This document shows, piece by piece, positions 26,301-40,123 of a stretch of 64,000 bases of DNA. How positions within the stretch are numbered: position 1 is the stretch's first letter; each line of letters opens with the position of its first letter. The notes beneath the pieces were generated by a model. The model saw nothing but the letters and a program-made list of their open reading frames with translations. It ran no database searches and was not told the DNA's origin. The translations under genes were made by a program, and so were the position numbers. Where the stretch lies: contig NC_091014.1 in NCBI RefSeq assembly GCF_041296385.1, positions 9,151,578 through 9,215,577 of the forward strand, written 5' to 3'. Origin of the DNA: Aphelocoma coerulescens (Eukaryota; Chordata; Aves; Passeriformes; Corvidae).

Positions 26301-29300
26301 TAAAACCTTTACCTACTCAGGGACTTTAGTGAGACTTTCACAGTTCCATATGTAGAAACTAACTGATTTAGATAAAGGTCTCTGAGACTGAGCAGCCTCA
26401 AGAACTTAATGTCTTCTGTCTAATTATGAAAGCAATCATCACCTACCTAGCTGATATTTCAGGTTCTAGGTTTAGCAGCATTGACATCTCACACTCTCTT
26501 TGTGTTCCTGTTTTAAAACAATGAAAATTAGATGGCCCACTACTGTTTTAGCAGACATTTTAATGGGTCATGGAACTTTTTTCTCTGATACAACAAGGCA
26601 CATCCTAAATTAAATGGTTTCAGTAACAGGATCACTGTAGCCAACTTGGCTTCAAATTGACATAAGTTAGCTTAGCACACTGAGTAAATCCTCAGGAGGC
26701 TGGTGTTAAGATACCAGAGATACTCCACCATTGACATCCAAAATACTTCCAGAAAGTAGTCATACATTTCTGTTTCACTATAGGCATCTCTGAGGGAGAG
26801 AAGGGCTCAAGTCTGAGTCATGTGGTTGTGGAGGCCTCTGCAGCTTTTATATACATTGAGTATAAAAGGGATATTTCAGGATCTGGGATGTCCATTTGGC
26901 ACTTCTTCAAGAATGTGAAAAGCAGGATTAAATGAAAAATTCAATGTTCTGAAATAGCTGAATTTTTCAAATAATAAGACACAAAAAACTTCTCTCCTTT
27001 ACTGAAAGCAAAACTTTTGTCCAATAAAATAATTCTAAAAGAAACAAAATCTCTTTTTTTTCCCCCATGATGTGATCAAGTACATTTGTCATGGGTAGTT
27101 TGTAAAGTGCATGTTTCTAACACTGTGTTCATCACAAGATTTGTACATTGCAAAGGCCCAGTAAAACCTCAGAAAAAGCTTGGAAAACGGATCCTTGCTC
27201 ATTATAACTAGAGCATGGAACAGACTGATATCTGAGCAGTGAGCTAACAAATGACCCATTACAGAGGTTATTTAAATGTTTGGAATAAAAATGGTAATAC
27301 CTCTTTAGGTACTTCCAATGGCAACTCAGGAGTTTGAATTCTCTGTTGTAACAACAAAATGCTAAACAATTTAATGAGAAGAGCCTGAACTATTAAACCC
27401 TATAAAGGTCACATTAATTGAAATCTATGTGTAAGTCATTTAACTGGAACTTGATTTTTTTTATGTGGATGTTGATTTTTCCTTTTCTGTGGTTAAAGTC
27501 TATCATTATATAAATGTTTACACAATAACATTGATATAGTTTCTCTTTTATGAGTGAATGTATAACCTGCTTTCTATATATTGTGATGACTATTACAGTT
27601 CTGTATTTTTATTTACCTTTAGCTTAGTATTTTAAAACATTAAGCACTGGTAACCTAGTCGCTAGCAGTAGAACATTGCCTCTATACACAATCCTAATCT
27701 TCACCCCAAATTCACCCACAGTAAAATCAGTACTTTAATATTCTGCACCTTACTTTTAAAAAAATCAGTGGTTTTAGGGATTATCAAGTGTGAGGATCTT
27801 TAGATCTTTAGGATCTTTCTTTAGAGCTGAGAGACCCTGAATTCCAGGCTGGAGGTGACAAGGTTTACCTTGTTCACCTCACATACAGAGTGGGATTTTA
27901 TAAGTACTGTAATCCAGACTCCCTCTGTGCAGTGACAGGTCCAGAAGATGATTCAAGTCCCCCATTACAATGTAATCCTCTGAGTACAGTCTGTTACATA
28001 TAAAGTGAGTTTAGGCTGACTGTTCCTAATACAGATGTCAGACTACAGCTAGTAGTGAGTATGTTTATAGGGCTGCACATAAGCATTCCTTAAACTGAAT
28101 AAAGCTACAAGTGTCTTTAAAACATAAAGGAAGACATTTTTTCATGATGGTCCTCTGAGTATGGAGGCTCTGGAAAACTTCAATTAATTTACTTTACTGT
28201 GAAATATTTTCTATTCGCAGAGAAATATGTAGGATTAATGAATACTGACACCTGAAAGTCTTGGAGAGCTAAGTATTACAATGGAAACACATCATCTTAC
28301 TGTACATCCCCAAAGTCAGTCAATGCTCCCCCCTTATCAGTCACTGGATAAGCAGTTCCACTGCTTAGGACTTATTTTGCTTAAATTAAGATTGTTTCAT
28401 ATGGTCCTCAGAAATTTAGCACAGCAAGCCAAGCTAATAGCTTTGTGCTTCATTTGCCTGAAACAATTATTCTGGTCTTTTCACTTGGAGAATTTTTTCA
28501 CTCAGTGGTGATGACTAGAGTTTGGCTGACTTTTTTTCTGTCTGGTCACTCTAAAGTTTTGTTATCTGATACATGGATAAAACTCCATACAAACCAATCT
28601 AAAGTAAACAAAACCTCAGAAAAATGGAAACAAACAAATGAGAACTGGAGAAGCGTTGCTTGGGATGTACAGCATCTGCAGCCTTGCTATGCTGAACATT
28701 TCAGATAAAGAGCTGAGAGCTTTAGACAATTTCTTCTCATTCATAATTTTGTGTTCATTTTTATATCATGGACATAAACCCATCTGCTGCTAAAACACAT
28801 AGAAAATTATTTCTATAAAGCTGGAATTGTTGCAGTAAACAATACTTCTACTTTGTGGAAGTAGAGAAACTCAGAGCAGTTTTACGGTAGCATTACTAGA
28901 AACAATTCTTTAGCAGAAACCTTTGCTTTGTAAATAGAGTATGTAAGGGTATAAGTGATGGAGCTTCAGCAAAGCAAAGAATATTCATAGCAAACATCTG
29001 GCTGTACAGTAGGTTTATGGCTAATATTAGAATAATTTAAACTTAAGTCACATTGTCTCTTGTAATCAGAGAAAGTGATTTCAGACCATTCTGGCTTGTA
29101 GCCATTAAGACTACTAAATCCTGAGCAAGGGTTCATGCTTTTAGATCTCTTTTTTATACTCTTTTCACTGGTGGTGACCCGTTCAGGGAAACTATTAAAC
29201 CAGCCTTCCTCATCACATCAGAGGCAAGCAGCACACTATTCTCTTTCATTCTTTTCCAGATCTTGTTCTGCTGTTGGACTTAATTCATAGCCCTGTGTAT

Positions 29301-32300
29301 GAGGTCCACCACCTATCAATGATCACAATGTTTGCCATTTCTTATGGGCAATCTGTCAGCTGTCATCTGCCACATTTCACCATCATTCAATTTAATTAGA
29401 ACATTGAACGATTATCTTGATATTATCCTTTTACTTTAGCACATTAAAAATCATTGTATTACTTATATCAAGCAGAAAAACTAGAGAAGAGAATATATAC
29501 CAGGATAAGAAGGGATTTTTAAAAGGGATTAATGGATAGATTTTCAGAATAGAAATCACAGAAGTTTCCTTACTGTTGCTTCCATGACCTAAACCAGGAC
29601 AGTATTGTGCCATGCAACCTCAAGTAAAAAATCAAATTTTTACTTTGAATTTAAAAATTGGGAGGAAACAAAAGCTGTTAACAACTCAGCAGTTGGCAAT
29701 TTGTAGGGTTCAGGTCTAAATCTGATTTAGATCTAAATTTGGGAGTCTATGATGTATATATGTTCAGGTGAGTAAGAGATATGTTTCTCTCTCTCATAGA
29801 AGTCAGTGGAGACCTAGCACAGGATTTAGTCTGGTTAGATTTCTGGTGGCATTTCAGGTACCCTGTGGCAGCTGCTTGGCCTTCCTCTGCCAATTGAGAA
29901 GGACATGGCTGCCCTGTAAGTCCCTTGTTGTATTTTCCAGTCCTGTGAAAGTCTCAGACTCCCTACAGAATTTCAACTGGTGTCAGACACCTACCTTTAG
30001 ATAAATTAACTGAATACAGTAAAAGCTAGAGATCACAGTTGGCCAAAAGCCAGGTTGCCTAAACTAATCTAATCTAATGCCATTTGAAATATTTCATAGA
30101 ATCTCAGCCAGGCTCCAGCTGTCACTGTCATACATCTCCCCATTGTTCTGTATCATCTGATAAGCAGCATGTCTTGTGTGGCACGAGATGCATATACATC
30201 ATGCAAACGAGTCATGCCATAGATGTCTATTTTCAGAGGAGCTGAGTGGCTTTTCCACGTGCTGCCAATGGTATTAAATCAAAATCTCTGTTGATAATTA
30301 TAAGATCTTAGACATGTACTGAATATATAAAAGTCTGCATATATATTCCTATATCTAGGCACATTTTATGCAATCTAAATCTGCACTACATTAAATTTTA
30401 TTTATGCCAGTCTTTTGATAGTTCTCAGTACCCCTGCAGAGGGACAGGCTTTCCACCTCCCCATGTTCAAATACACAGATCCAGGACAGCAGCAGGGAGT
30501 ATATCCATGTAAGTCAGCAGTGGACAGCAGTAGCTGGTAGCACTCCACACTCATACCCTCGAGACCAGCTGACCTGCGGTTTTGGCTTTGTGCTCCACAG
30601 TCAAAAAACATCCCTGAAGATGCTCAGTCCAAAAGTGTTGTATTTTGCTGCCTAAAGACTTGGTTAGACAGCAATTCCAAATGGAATGCTGTCCAGGGCA
30701 CCTGATGGGAGGCTGGTCTTAGTCTGATGGAAGTAATAGCAGGTGTGGAGAGATCGCTTTGGAAACAAAATGGGCCAGCACAATGTTTGTGTTAATGCAA
30801 CATATGTTCTTAGTTTCATTTGCATTAAACCTTTTCTGTCCATGTGCATTTATGCAATTGAAGAGAAAAACTAACATTATATAAAAGTACACAATGCAAC
30901 TTTTGGAAAGCAAAGTGTGTATTTGGGAGACAACTGTTCACATCAAGGTCCAGCTGGATTTTTTTTTTTAATACCAAGGCAACTCAGTAAAACCAATGAA
31001 CAGTCTTGTTGTAACTGAACAAGATTTATCCCTTGCTGTCTCATTTTTACAGCTGCATGGGGTGCTTATGAGGGTCAGGATTCTGTCCTCTTTTTTACCC
31101 CATTCCCCAAAATCTCAGCTTTCAATCAGCACTGTCACAGAATCCTTGGAGGGGAAAATATATAAATTGGCCAAGAATTTGTTCTTGCTCCTCTGTTTTT
31201 TTTAATACTTAAGAACTAAAAGCTTTTCTTTGAGCAGCATGAGCACAGTGTGTTTACTTTCTGACATTGAGGGGTTTTTGGAAATGCTTGATGTGATTTG
31301 TACTTCTGGTGTTTGAAAACTGAATGGTAATAAAAAACAAACAAAAAACCTCCAAGCCAACAGTAGAGCACATTCAGACAGAAGGAAAACAAAGCAAGGT
31401 GGAACTCTCTGTTGGAATCTAATAGTGAAGATGGGAACTACATTAATAACTCTGAGGAGAAACCTTGAATCTTGTTCAATTTGGATTTTTCTCGGGAATG
31501 TTTGGGAACACTTCTGTTTAAGTTAGCTTATTGTGACCTGGAAGAAATTACAGCTTTAATAATATTCATCTGTGAAAATCTGAACAAGCTAATTATGTTT
31601 AGGCATGCCTGGGCTGAGGTGTTACCCTAATTTAAGGCAACATTTTGTGGCTTAGCGGTGCAATAGTCACAAACCATAAGGAAACATAGAAGAGACTGTT
31701 AAGTCTCCTCCTTGCAGGAAGAGCTGTGTGTGGTCCTTCATCCTACATGTACTCTCAGTAAAATGTAGAAATCACTGGAAAATAAAGATGATTAGTGGAG
31801 CAACAGAACTCAGCACAGTGAATGGCAGCTCACATTTCTGGGTCAGCTGGAACTTAGATGTGTCCTTACTAAATTTCATACTCTTGTCAAAGCCTTGGAA
31901 ATTGTAAATTGTGAATGGAGCATTAATATAGAGTGTCTGGGAAGCAGCCAGTTGCCCATGCAGTTGCTTCCCAAGAAATTAAAGGAGAAGTCTTAAGATG
32001 CTTTCGGAAGTACTTTGGGCAAAGAATAACTTCTGATTGTATATAATGCTATTTTTATTGCTGCACATTTGTAAGTCCACATTCAAAAATGGTGTATTTT
32101 TCTCTTTGATTGCTGGAACACCTAGATAGTTCGCTATAATTTTACCAAAATACTCATTGGGAGATATAATTTGTTTTTATTAGTGATCCTAGAAACTTAA
32201 CCCAGCCTATAAAACTGTCTGGCTGAAGGATTGCACATATATAACTTCATTTACTCTTTTCTACTCTACCTGGCAAACATTTCACAACTGCACACCATGT

Positions 32301-32411
32301 TTCAGTGGAAAGTAATCATTGTACTGCCAGTGGCTTAGAAGAGGGTCTCCATCCTCAGTTGTAAATTTACCAGTCTTCACTGAGCAACACTGATTAATCC
32401 CAGATGAGCAT
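23399..32411. other. AT-rich non-coding DNA
   Basis: Nine kilobases with no recognisable gene or young repeat. A slightly GC-richer patch at 24200-24480 carries a 100-codon frame with no family resemblance. A clustered GATCTTTA motif occurs three to four times at 27798-27825. No CR1 tail or LTR boundary was found. Confidence 0.55.
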
Positions 32412-32451
32412 GTGATTCTCAAAAGCTGTGGTCATAGCTTTTGAGAATCAC
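32412..32451 (+). repeat. Perfect inverted repeat, 16-bp arms, 8-nt loop
   Basis: GTGATTCTCAAAAGCT (32412-32427), loop GTGGTCAT (32428-32435), then AGCTTTTGAGAATCAC (32436-32451), the exact reverse complement. It could form a stable hairpin in RNA of either strand or a small cruciform. It is not followed by a U-run and does not resemble a known RNA family. Confidence 0.95.
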
Positions 32452-35400
32452 TGAGCTGGGATGGAAAACTAGGGGTCACATTTCTGTTTAGAGTGGCATG
32501 TTCACATCTCCAGTTGCCTTAAGTTTTGCATACCTTAAAATCAACAATTGACTTACCTAACCTGGCAGGAATAAAGCAAAACAAAACAATACCCCCCCCC
32601 AACACTCTTGTGAAATGAGGAAGATGAGAAACACGCCAGTGTGGCCTTTATATCTGTCATATCTTGCTGACTATTTTGCATTCCTATGCTATTGCAGCAA
32701 TTTCTAAGTATTGAACTTCCTTTTCAGTGGTGTGTGTGGTGGGAAGTTATAAATTAGACCTATAGACAAATACAAATCTGAGGCAGAATGTGGATTATTC
32801 ACATCAAAAGAAGGAGCTGTCTTTACCAGAGTTCTCAGTGACTCTGCTATCCCACCCAAAATACTAGATAATGATCTGTAGGAGAGAAATCTGTGCTGGA
32901 AACCAGCAGAACTAGCATTAGTAGGTCTTTTTACTTCCATATTTTAGCAAAATCTTTCAACACAAGCATGGTTTAGTGTGTATCTGGGGACTTAAGTGAA
33001 ATATGGCCATTTCACTCACATTGTGATAAAACACGTACATCTAAGCATGATCTTTTTCCAACTTGTAAAAGAAAAGTGGCTTAAGAAGCAAAATTCTGCT
33101 TTAAGGAGTTAAACCTCTGATCACATACTTTGTTCCACTTTCTGTGACACTCAGAACTGTCTTTTCAGTTTTCCTCTCATTTGAAAATTCTCTTGCAAGC
33201 GGGGAGATTGTGCTCTGGTGATTAAACACAGATTTTAGTGGCTTGCTTTATTAACAATGTCTCTGTTTCTGCCAAATGTTGTTGTTGCTTCAGGATTCTT
33301 TGGTGTGTACCAAGAGCTGGCACATCTCCTGCATTTGTTCTGGCACTTTTCAGTCCCCACAGTGCAGCAGCACAGGCAACAGAAGAGTAATCCAGCAAAA
33401 TGCCCCAGGGACAGAAATGCCAACCAACCAAAGCCTGACTTGAGTAATGCAGCCAGCACACTTGAACTGTCCTGGAAAATAGGAACTGGAGGAATAGAAT
33501 TGAATTTTACAAAAGATACTATTAAAGAAAATAAAAATTAAAAAAAAAAGAAGTTTGAATTGAGCTCAGTTTTAAAGCCCATGTGAGACTGAGCATGGAG
33601 CTGTGTATAGCTGCTCCCAGGGCAGGGCAGGAATCAAACTGGTCCTCATTTTCCCTGAGAGCGTGAAAAGGATTGATGCCATCTCTCTTACAGGCATTGA
33701 TTACTTTTTGCTTAGTTCTCGCCAAATGAGAGCTGCCTGCCATCCGTTCCCACCCACCTGGTGATGAGGGAGGCAAATTTCAACCTTCTCTCATCACAAA
33801 GCCTGAACATCTTCCAGAAATGCAGCTGTCCCTGTGAGGGACACTGACCTATGTCCTCTTGTGCAGGAGGAGTGGTCTGTGCCCATCAAATGTGAGGCAG
33901 GAGCACACAGAGGCTTGGGGGACAGAAACTCAAGTGTAAAGCTGAGAATGTAACTGCTTCATGACCAAGAACCCAAATTTGTGCAAAACACTCTAGAGCA
34001 GCAGAGTGGGAAGGCATATGGAGTGCCAGGCTGTGATTTGAAGCCAGAATTTTCCATGTGGAACTTGAGGTCCGTGCTGTGATCTGCAGTGTAGTGGGGA
34101 GGTCGCCAACCTGCAAGGCGCCTCAACCCAGGGAGATGTCCCTTGTCGCAGGAAACAGACACCTTGGTGTACTGAAAGCAGCTTTGTTACGCCAGCTTGG
34201 CCTCGTTCTCCTGGAGAGACCAAATGTGTTCCAGCTCTGCTCCCACCCTAATCCTGGAGAACTCACAGAGAAGTTGCACTGAGGTCTATTTGCCACCCCA
34301 CCTGCAATATAGGAATTACGGTTCTTGTTTCAAGTGCTCTGGGATCTACAGCTAACTGTGAACTATTCATTTCTTTGTTCCCTGATCAAAAGAGCTCTTG
34401 CTTCCATTTAAGAATATTTTTTTTTCTCAGATCAGTAAGTAATTTCTTTGCTCTATCTCAAATAAAATTATTTTTTAAAAAATTATTATATTACTTTTCA
34501 TTTAGTCAAACATGTGAAACATATTATTAAATATTTTCCAGTGCTTTTCCAGAAGCTTTTAAAAGAAATATAATTATATGAAGAGTCACTTTTTAACATG
34601 GTATTTCTATAAAAAGTAATTTATTTCTTTAGATAGGACAGGTAATATTTTCCTTCTGCCATCCCACTGACATTTTGACACTCTTCTGCTTCCCTCTGTT
34701 CTTGGATAACAAAAAGAAACCACTTAAGAAATTACAGGGGATTTATTTACAGTGGTACATTCATCAGTGAGGTGGCAATAGCCACTCTGGTAGTCATTGC
34801 AATCATATGAGTTTAAATAAATTCCCAAACAGCTGTGATGCCTGCTCTCTCCAGCTGTGCTGCCCATGACTATTTTAAAGATCATTAACAGTACTCATGT
34901 AACAGCAAACTGTTACAATCTCTGTGCAATGTAAAGGTTCCCTGGCTAAACTAGCAATTTTCCATTACAATTCAAAACTGTTATTAGTGGCAGGGATTTG
35001 CATATTTTAAAATATCATTTTATGCTTAATTTGTTTTCTAATGACTCCAAACATGCAGTGTTTCAGTAATGACCCTTTGGACTGTGTTCTGCTTTCTTGA
35101 TGAATTAATCCTGACAGCTTTCTCACTGTAAGAAATCATTGATTTCATAGCAGTATTGCACAGATTTCAATCATAATCTTGAATCTGCATTTAGTTGTCA
35201 TGACTGCAGCTGAAGACTCTTCAAATGTTTAAGCCCTTCTGCTACCTCAACACCTTTTTAGAAAAGCCACCTCCCAGTGTCCGCCAGGAATTAGCCATCA
35301 AAGCAAAGGCAGTTACCATGGTCTGGGCAATCACTGAAGCATCAATCAGGAAGCCTTTTTTCTCCTTTATTTGCTTGTTACCTAGGAGGAAACCCCACTG

Positions 35401-38084
35401 TTTTTATGTTATTGATTCTTCCTTGATTGTTATCTTGATAAGTAGATTAAACATTAGTGCTCTGTGGGGCCAGGCCACTCCTGGTGCTCATAATTTCCAG
35501 TTCTGTTACAAGGATTCTGTCAGTTTGCTTCAAACTCTCTAACACATGTGTTTCACTTTAAAACTGAAATCATCTCATATAGATGCAAATCGCCTTGTTG
35601 CCTCCCCAGGGATTGTGTGAATTGGCATCGCCCAGGCTTGTATGTTCCCTTAGAGCAGCCACTTAAATTCCACCTTACACCTGCAATATTGTTCCCTTTA
35701 GAAAGAACTGCTTTCACTCCACTGGGATATGTCAGAATATAGCTGGTGGAAGCCAAAGGAATCTTTGAAAAAAGACTTATTATATTTGGATTTGAATAAT
35801 AAAGGCTTCTCTGCAAGACTGCAGATTACCAAAAGTCCACTTAGACCAAAATCTCTTTAGCATTCAAATAATCATTTAGACAGGAACTCAGCCACCTAAA
35901 GAAACTCCTTTCCACTTCATCATCATTCTGGGAATCAAGCCCTGAGACTTTTCCAGCAGTCTACTGGTGTAAGACTGGTGTAAGAGGAAAATCAGACTCA
36001 GAATTTTCAATTTTTTCCAGCTATTAAGTGCCTTTCAGTTAATTTCCTTTTTTTGCTATTAATACTGAAAAATGTCACTTCCTCGACCTTTTTCATTCCC
36101 CCCTTTTCCATTTGGGTAATGAAAATAGATGGGTAAGACTCATGGCAGTATTACAGCAGTGAAATCATATTAGCACTTCCTTCAGTTTCCCCTTCCTGAG
36201 CACCATGCTTCCCTACTGAGTTTGTATATATCTATTTTTTCTGAATATGGAACCCTTATTTTCCTATTTTTAAACAGAGCAATATTAAGTCTTTACTTTC
36301 AAATTTAACTCACTGGATAGATCTCTTATTCATGAAAGCTCTTTAGCAGCTTAACTGACTGCCAATGAAATTAAGGAAGGATGAAACAGGATTGGGGATG
36401 CCTAAATTTACTACAGTTTATTTTACTTTCAGCAGATTATTTTAAAGATTTTTTTTATTGCATTTTTACATCATACCTTTGCTGTTGATGATATGCTGTG
36501 GGAGTAGCACAGGTGCTTGACTTCTGCTTCATTGACACACAAATACCATTTGCCTCCTCCTCAGGCCAATTATCTCATGCACTTTCCATTTCAAAACCTA
36601 CCAACTGAATTCATTTGCAAGAAAATAATCCCACATTAAAGGATGTCCCATGAGTAAAGGCTACTTACTCTGTGCAAAGCAATGAAAAAATCACAGTCCT
36701 TAAATTATAATGTTGGCACTTCAGCTCTTTAGTTTCAGACTCCCAAGAGCTGTTTCCACCTTTTTGAGGTGGAAATAGTAATTTCTATTAAGATGTGACA
36801 GCATCTTGCCAAAGACTGTGTATCTCAGGGAATTTTTAAGAAATTTGTGCCAAACCTCTTATTTGGTTCAGTTGGTATCGGGAAACTCTCTGATGCCCAT
36901 TTCTCATGTTTGCTTTGAATCCTCTGTGATAGAGAGTTCTATTATATTTCTTTTTCTATTTTCTTATTGCAAACCCATCCTGATGGGTTTTGCAGTGTAC
37001 CCTACCCAGCATTCTTGTGCCAATTTAAAATTCTCTGCTGCCATGTGAACTGAACAAACTGTAGCAATGGTATGCAGACAAATGTGCCCCTTTGTTTATA
37101 GCAATCACATAAATCTGTGTGTATTGATACTGGTGCAAAGGTCTCTGATGATCCTGAAAGAGAGAATTTGGGCAGGATATCAATCTCTTATGATCCTGAA
37201 ATAATGCCATGAGATCTTTAACTTCCACTTGAACAAGCACTAAAGGCAAAGAGATGGAAACTTGGATTAACTTCTTATCCAAGTGACACCTCTCGCAATG
37301 TTTTTGACCCTTACTTTAAAGCTGTCACCGGTTGCCTTGATTTATGGAAACACTATCCTTTTAAATCCTCCTCCCTCTTATCTCTGCAGGCAGTTTCCTG
37401 ATTTGCTTTTCTTTCTCTTAGATCATCCATATTATTTCTTGACAGGGGCTGTGTGGACAGCCACACTTTCGATGGTACTCAGAAAGAAAAATGATTCTCT
37501 GTTTTCCAGCTGAACAGAAAATATTACAGATGGTTTTAGTAGTTTCACTTAGAAGACTTCAAGACTTTTTGTTTCAGGTTACAGAGAAAAAAATAATAAT
37601 TTTAAAAAATGCGGAAAAATATCACTGCAAAGTCATTTTCATCTTACTCTAATTTCACAAGCTAAGTTTCCCAGGAAAATCTGAAGTGTACCATAGTAAC
37701 AGGATACCTTTTCCGTCATTCCAAAGAGCTTTCGTCAGTAATAAAGAACCTGTTGGACTAACATTGATTCACCAACAAAAATAAAAGCTGGTCCCAGCCC
37801 CAGAGATTATGCCTATACTAGTAGTGTACAAAACCACGACCAGGGTACAGGTTAGAGCTTAAACACACCAATATCTCTGTTATTTAACAGTTGCCATAAT
37901 CCCTGTGTTGCCTTTTCCCATTTAGTGTTGCCAAACAATACCTGGGCACAGTTCAAGAGACTTCACATGCCTGTTTCCCATGGGCAGTTTGGGTATTTTC
38001 ATCCTGGCATCCTTTGGAGAGAAGCAAAACCCAGTGTGTGAAGTCAGGCCATGCCATGTCATCAGGGCTCAGGGGCACAGAATG
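32452..38084. other. Non-coding DNA, mostly AT-rich
   Basis: No gene recognised. A moderately GC-richer, CpG-containing patch at about 33840-34280 has overlapping frames of 67-76 codons on both strands but no protein family resemblance and no LTR termini. A C-run lies nearby at 32593-32601. Other open frames reach 105 codons (35225-35542) without any recognisable content. Confidence 0.5.
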
Positions 38085-38200
38085 GTCTTTGTCCATTTTT
38101 ACAGCTCAGACACAGCCAGGGAGTCTGCAGCTGAAGCACAAGGAAAGTGGCAACAGAGGACGACAGTGGAGTATCAGCCCACAGGAAGAAAATTTTGTGA

Positions 38201-39958
38201 GGCATCAACTATATGCCGACAGAGAAGGAAATCTTGGCAGCCTATGAAGGAATCCAAGCCGCCTCAGAGGTGATTGGCACTGAGGCACAACTCCTCCTGG
38301 CACCCCGACTACCAGTGCTGGGGTGGATGTTCAAAGCAGAGGTTCCCTCTACCCACCACGCCACCAATGCCACATGGAGCAAATGGATTGCTCTCATCAC
38401 ACAGCGTGCCTGTATGGGAAAACTGAATCGCCCTGGGATTTTGGAAATAATCACAAACTGGCCTGAAGGTGAAAACTTTGGTCTCACTGATGAAGAGGAA
38501 CAAGAACAAGTGACACGCGCTGAAGAAGCTCCACCGTACAACCAGCTGCCATCAGAAGACACACGCTACGCTCTTTTCACCGACGGTTCTTGCCGCATCG
38601 TAGGGATGAAACGAAAGTGGAAAGCAGCCGTATGGAGTCCCACACGACGGGTTGCCGAAGCTACTGAAGGAGAAGGTGGATCAAGCCAACTCGCTGAACT
38701 CAAAGCTGTTCAACTAGCCCTGGACATTGCTGAGAGAGAAAAGTGGGCAAAGCTCTACCTCTACACTGATTCATGGATGGTAGCCAATGCTCTGTAGGGA
38801 TGGCTGGAAAAGTGGGAAAAAGCTAATTGGCAGTGTAGGGGAAAACCAATCTGGGCTGCTGAAGAGTGGAAAAATATCGCTGCCCGAGTAAGAAAGCTGG
38901 TTGTGAAAGTCCGCCATGTAGGTGCCCATGTCCCCAAGAGTAGGGCTAATGAGGAACACCAAAACAACGAGCAGGTAGATCAGGGTGTAAAGATAGAAGT
39001 GTCATGGGTAGACTTAGATTGGAAACATAAAGGAGAGCTGTTCCTAGCTCGATGGGCCCATGATGCCTCAGGCCATCAGGGCAGAGATGCCACCTATAAG
39101 TGGGCACGAGACCGAGGGGTGGATCTAACCATGGACAGCATCTCCCAGGTGATCCATGATTGTGAGATGTGTGCTGCAGTCAAACAGGCCAAGCAGGTGA
39201 AGCCCCTGTGGTATGGTGGGCGGTGGTCCAAATACAAGTATGGGGAGGCCTGGCAGATTGATTACATCACACTGCCTCAAACCCGCCAAGGCAAGCGCCA
39301 TGTGCTCACAATGGTAGAAGCCACCACAGGATGGCTGGAGACCTATCCTGTGCCTCACGCTACTGCCCAGAACAGCATCCTGGGCCTTGAAAAGCAAGTC
39401 CTTTGGAGGCATGGTACCCCTGAGAGAATTGAATCTGACAATGGGACTCATTTTAAGAACAGCCTTATAAACACCTGGGCTAGTGAACATGGCATTGAGT
39501 GGGTGTACCACATCCCTTACCATGCACCAGCTGCAGGCAAAGTGGAACAGTGCAATGGATTGTTGAAAACCACCTTGAAGGCATTGGGTGGGGGAACTTT
39601 CAAAAATTGGGAGCAGCATCTGGCAAAGGCCACCTGGTTAGTTAACACCTGAGGTTCCACCAATAGAGCTGGTCCAGCCCAATCTGAATCCCTGCATACA
39701 ACAGATGGAGATAAAGTCCTAGTAGTGCATGTCAGAGGTCTGTTAGGAAGGACTGTTTGGGTTAATTCTGCCTCAAGTACAGACAAACCCATCCGTGGAG
39801 TTGTCTTTGCTCAGGGACCTGGTTAATTCTGCCTCAAGTACAGACAAACCCATCCGTGGAGTTGTCTTTGCTCAGGGACCTGGTTGCACATGGTGGGTAA
39901 TGCAGAAGGATGGAACAACACGTTGTGCACCGCAGGGAGATCTGACTGTTGGGTGAAA
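38201..39958 (+). pseudogene. pol: Retroviral pol remnant: RNase H and integrase
   Basis: One reading frame runs from about 38201 to 39820, interrupted by in-frame stops TAG (38795-38797) and TGA (39650-39652); a further TGA lies just upstream at 38198-38200. Counting from 38213, RNase H acidic residues are present at Asp124 (in FTDGSC), Glu162 (in LAELKA) and Asp186 (in YTDSW). After the first stop the frame stays open and encodes the integrase zinc-binding motif (His codons at 39059 and 39074, CEMC at 39161-39172) and the catalytic triad Asp (39260), Asp (39437) and Glu (39545), with exactly 35 residues between the last two (D,D35E). The C-terminal domain follows and is broken by a 61-bp tandem duplication that shifts the frame. 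In life pol would copy and insert the provirus; this copy cannot be translated intact. No frameshift is seen between 38213 and 39759, suggesting modest age. Confidence 0.9.
39760..39881 (+). repeat. Perfect 61-bp tandem duplication in pol
   Basis: The unit beginning GGTTAATTCTGCCTCAAGTA (39760-39820) is repeated exactly at 39821-39881. Because 61 is not a multiple of three, it shifts the frame in the integrase C-terminal region and creates a TAA at the junction. It is not a normal part of such elements, so it arose after or during insertion, or by assembly error. Confidence 0.97.
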
Positions 39959-40029
39959 ACCACCTGTAGTGTGAAATTCCTACATACCACTGCTTGCTGA
40001 GGGTCACTGTCACTGTTTGTACACAGCTG

Positions 40030-40067
40030 TGTATACATATATATATGTATTGGGGGGTGTGTGTGTA
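40030..40067 (+). repeat. Short (TA)n / (TG)n simple repeat
   Basis: TGTATACATATATATATGTA followed by a G-run and (GT)5, located in the spacer between the pol end and the 3' LTR. Confidence 0.85.
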
Positions 40068-40123
40068 GAATTAGAATATATTAGTTTGGGCATTGAGCCA
40101 ACAATATGGGATAAGGGGTAGAA

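Noticed and set aside
33840..34280. GC-richer patch as a possible exon or pseudogene
   Set aside because: Overlapping short frames on both strands gave no protein family resemblance and no LTR termini were seen.
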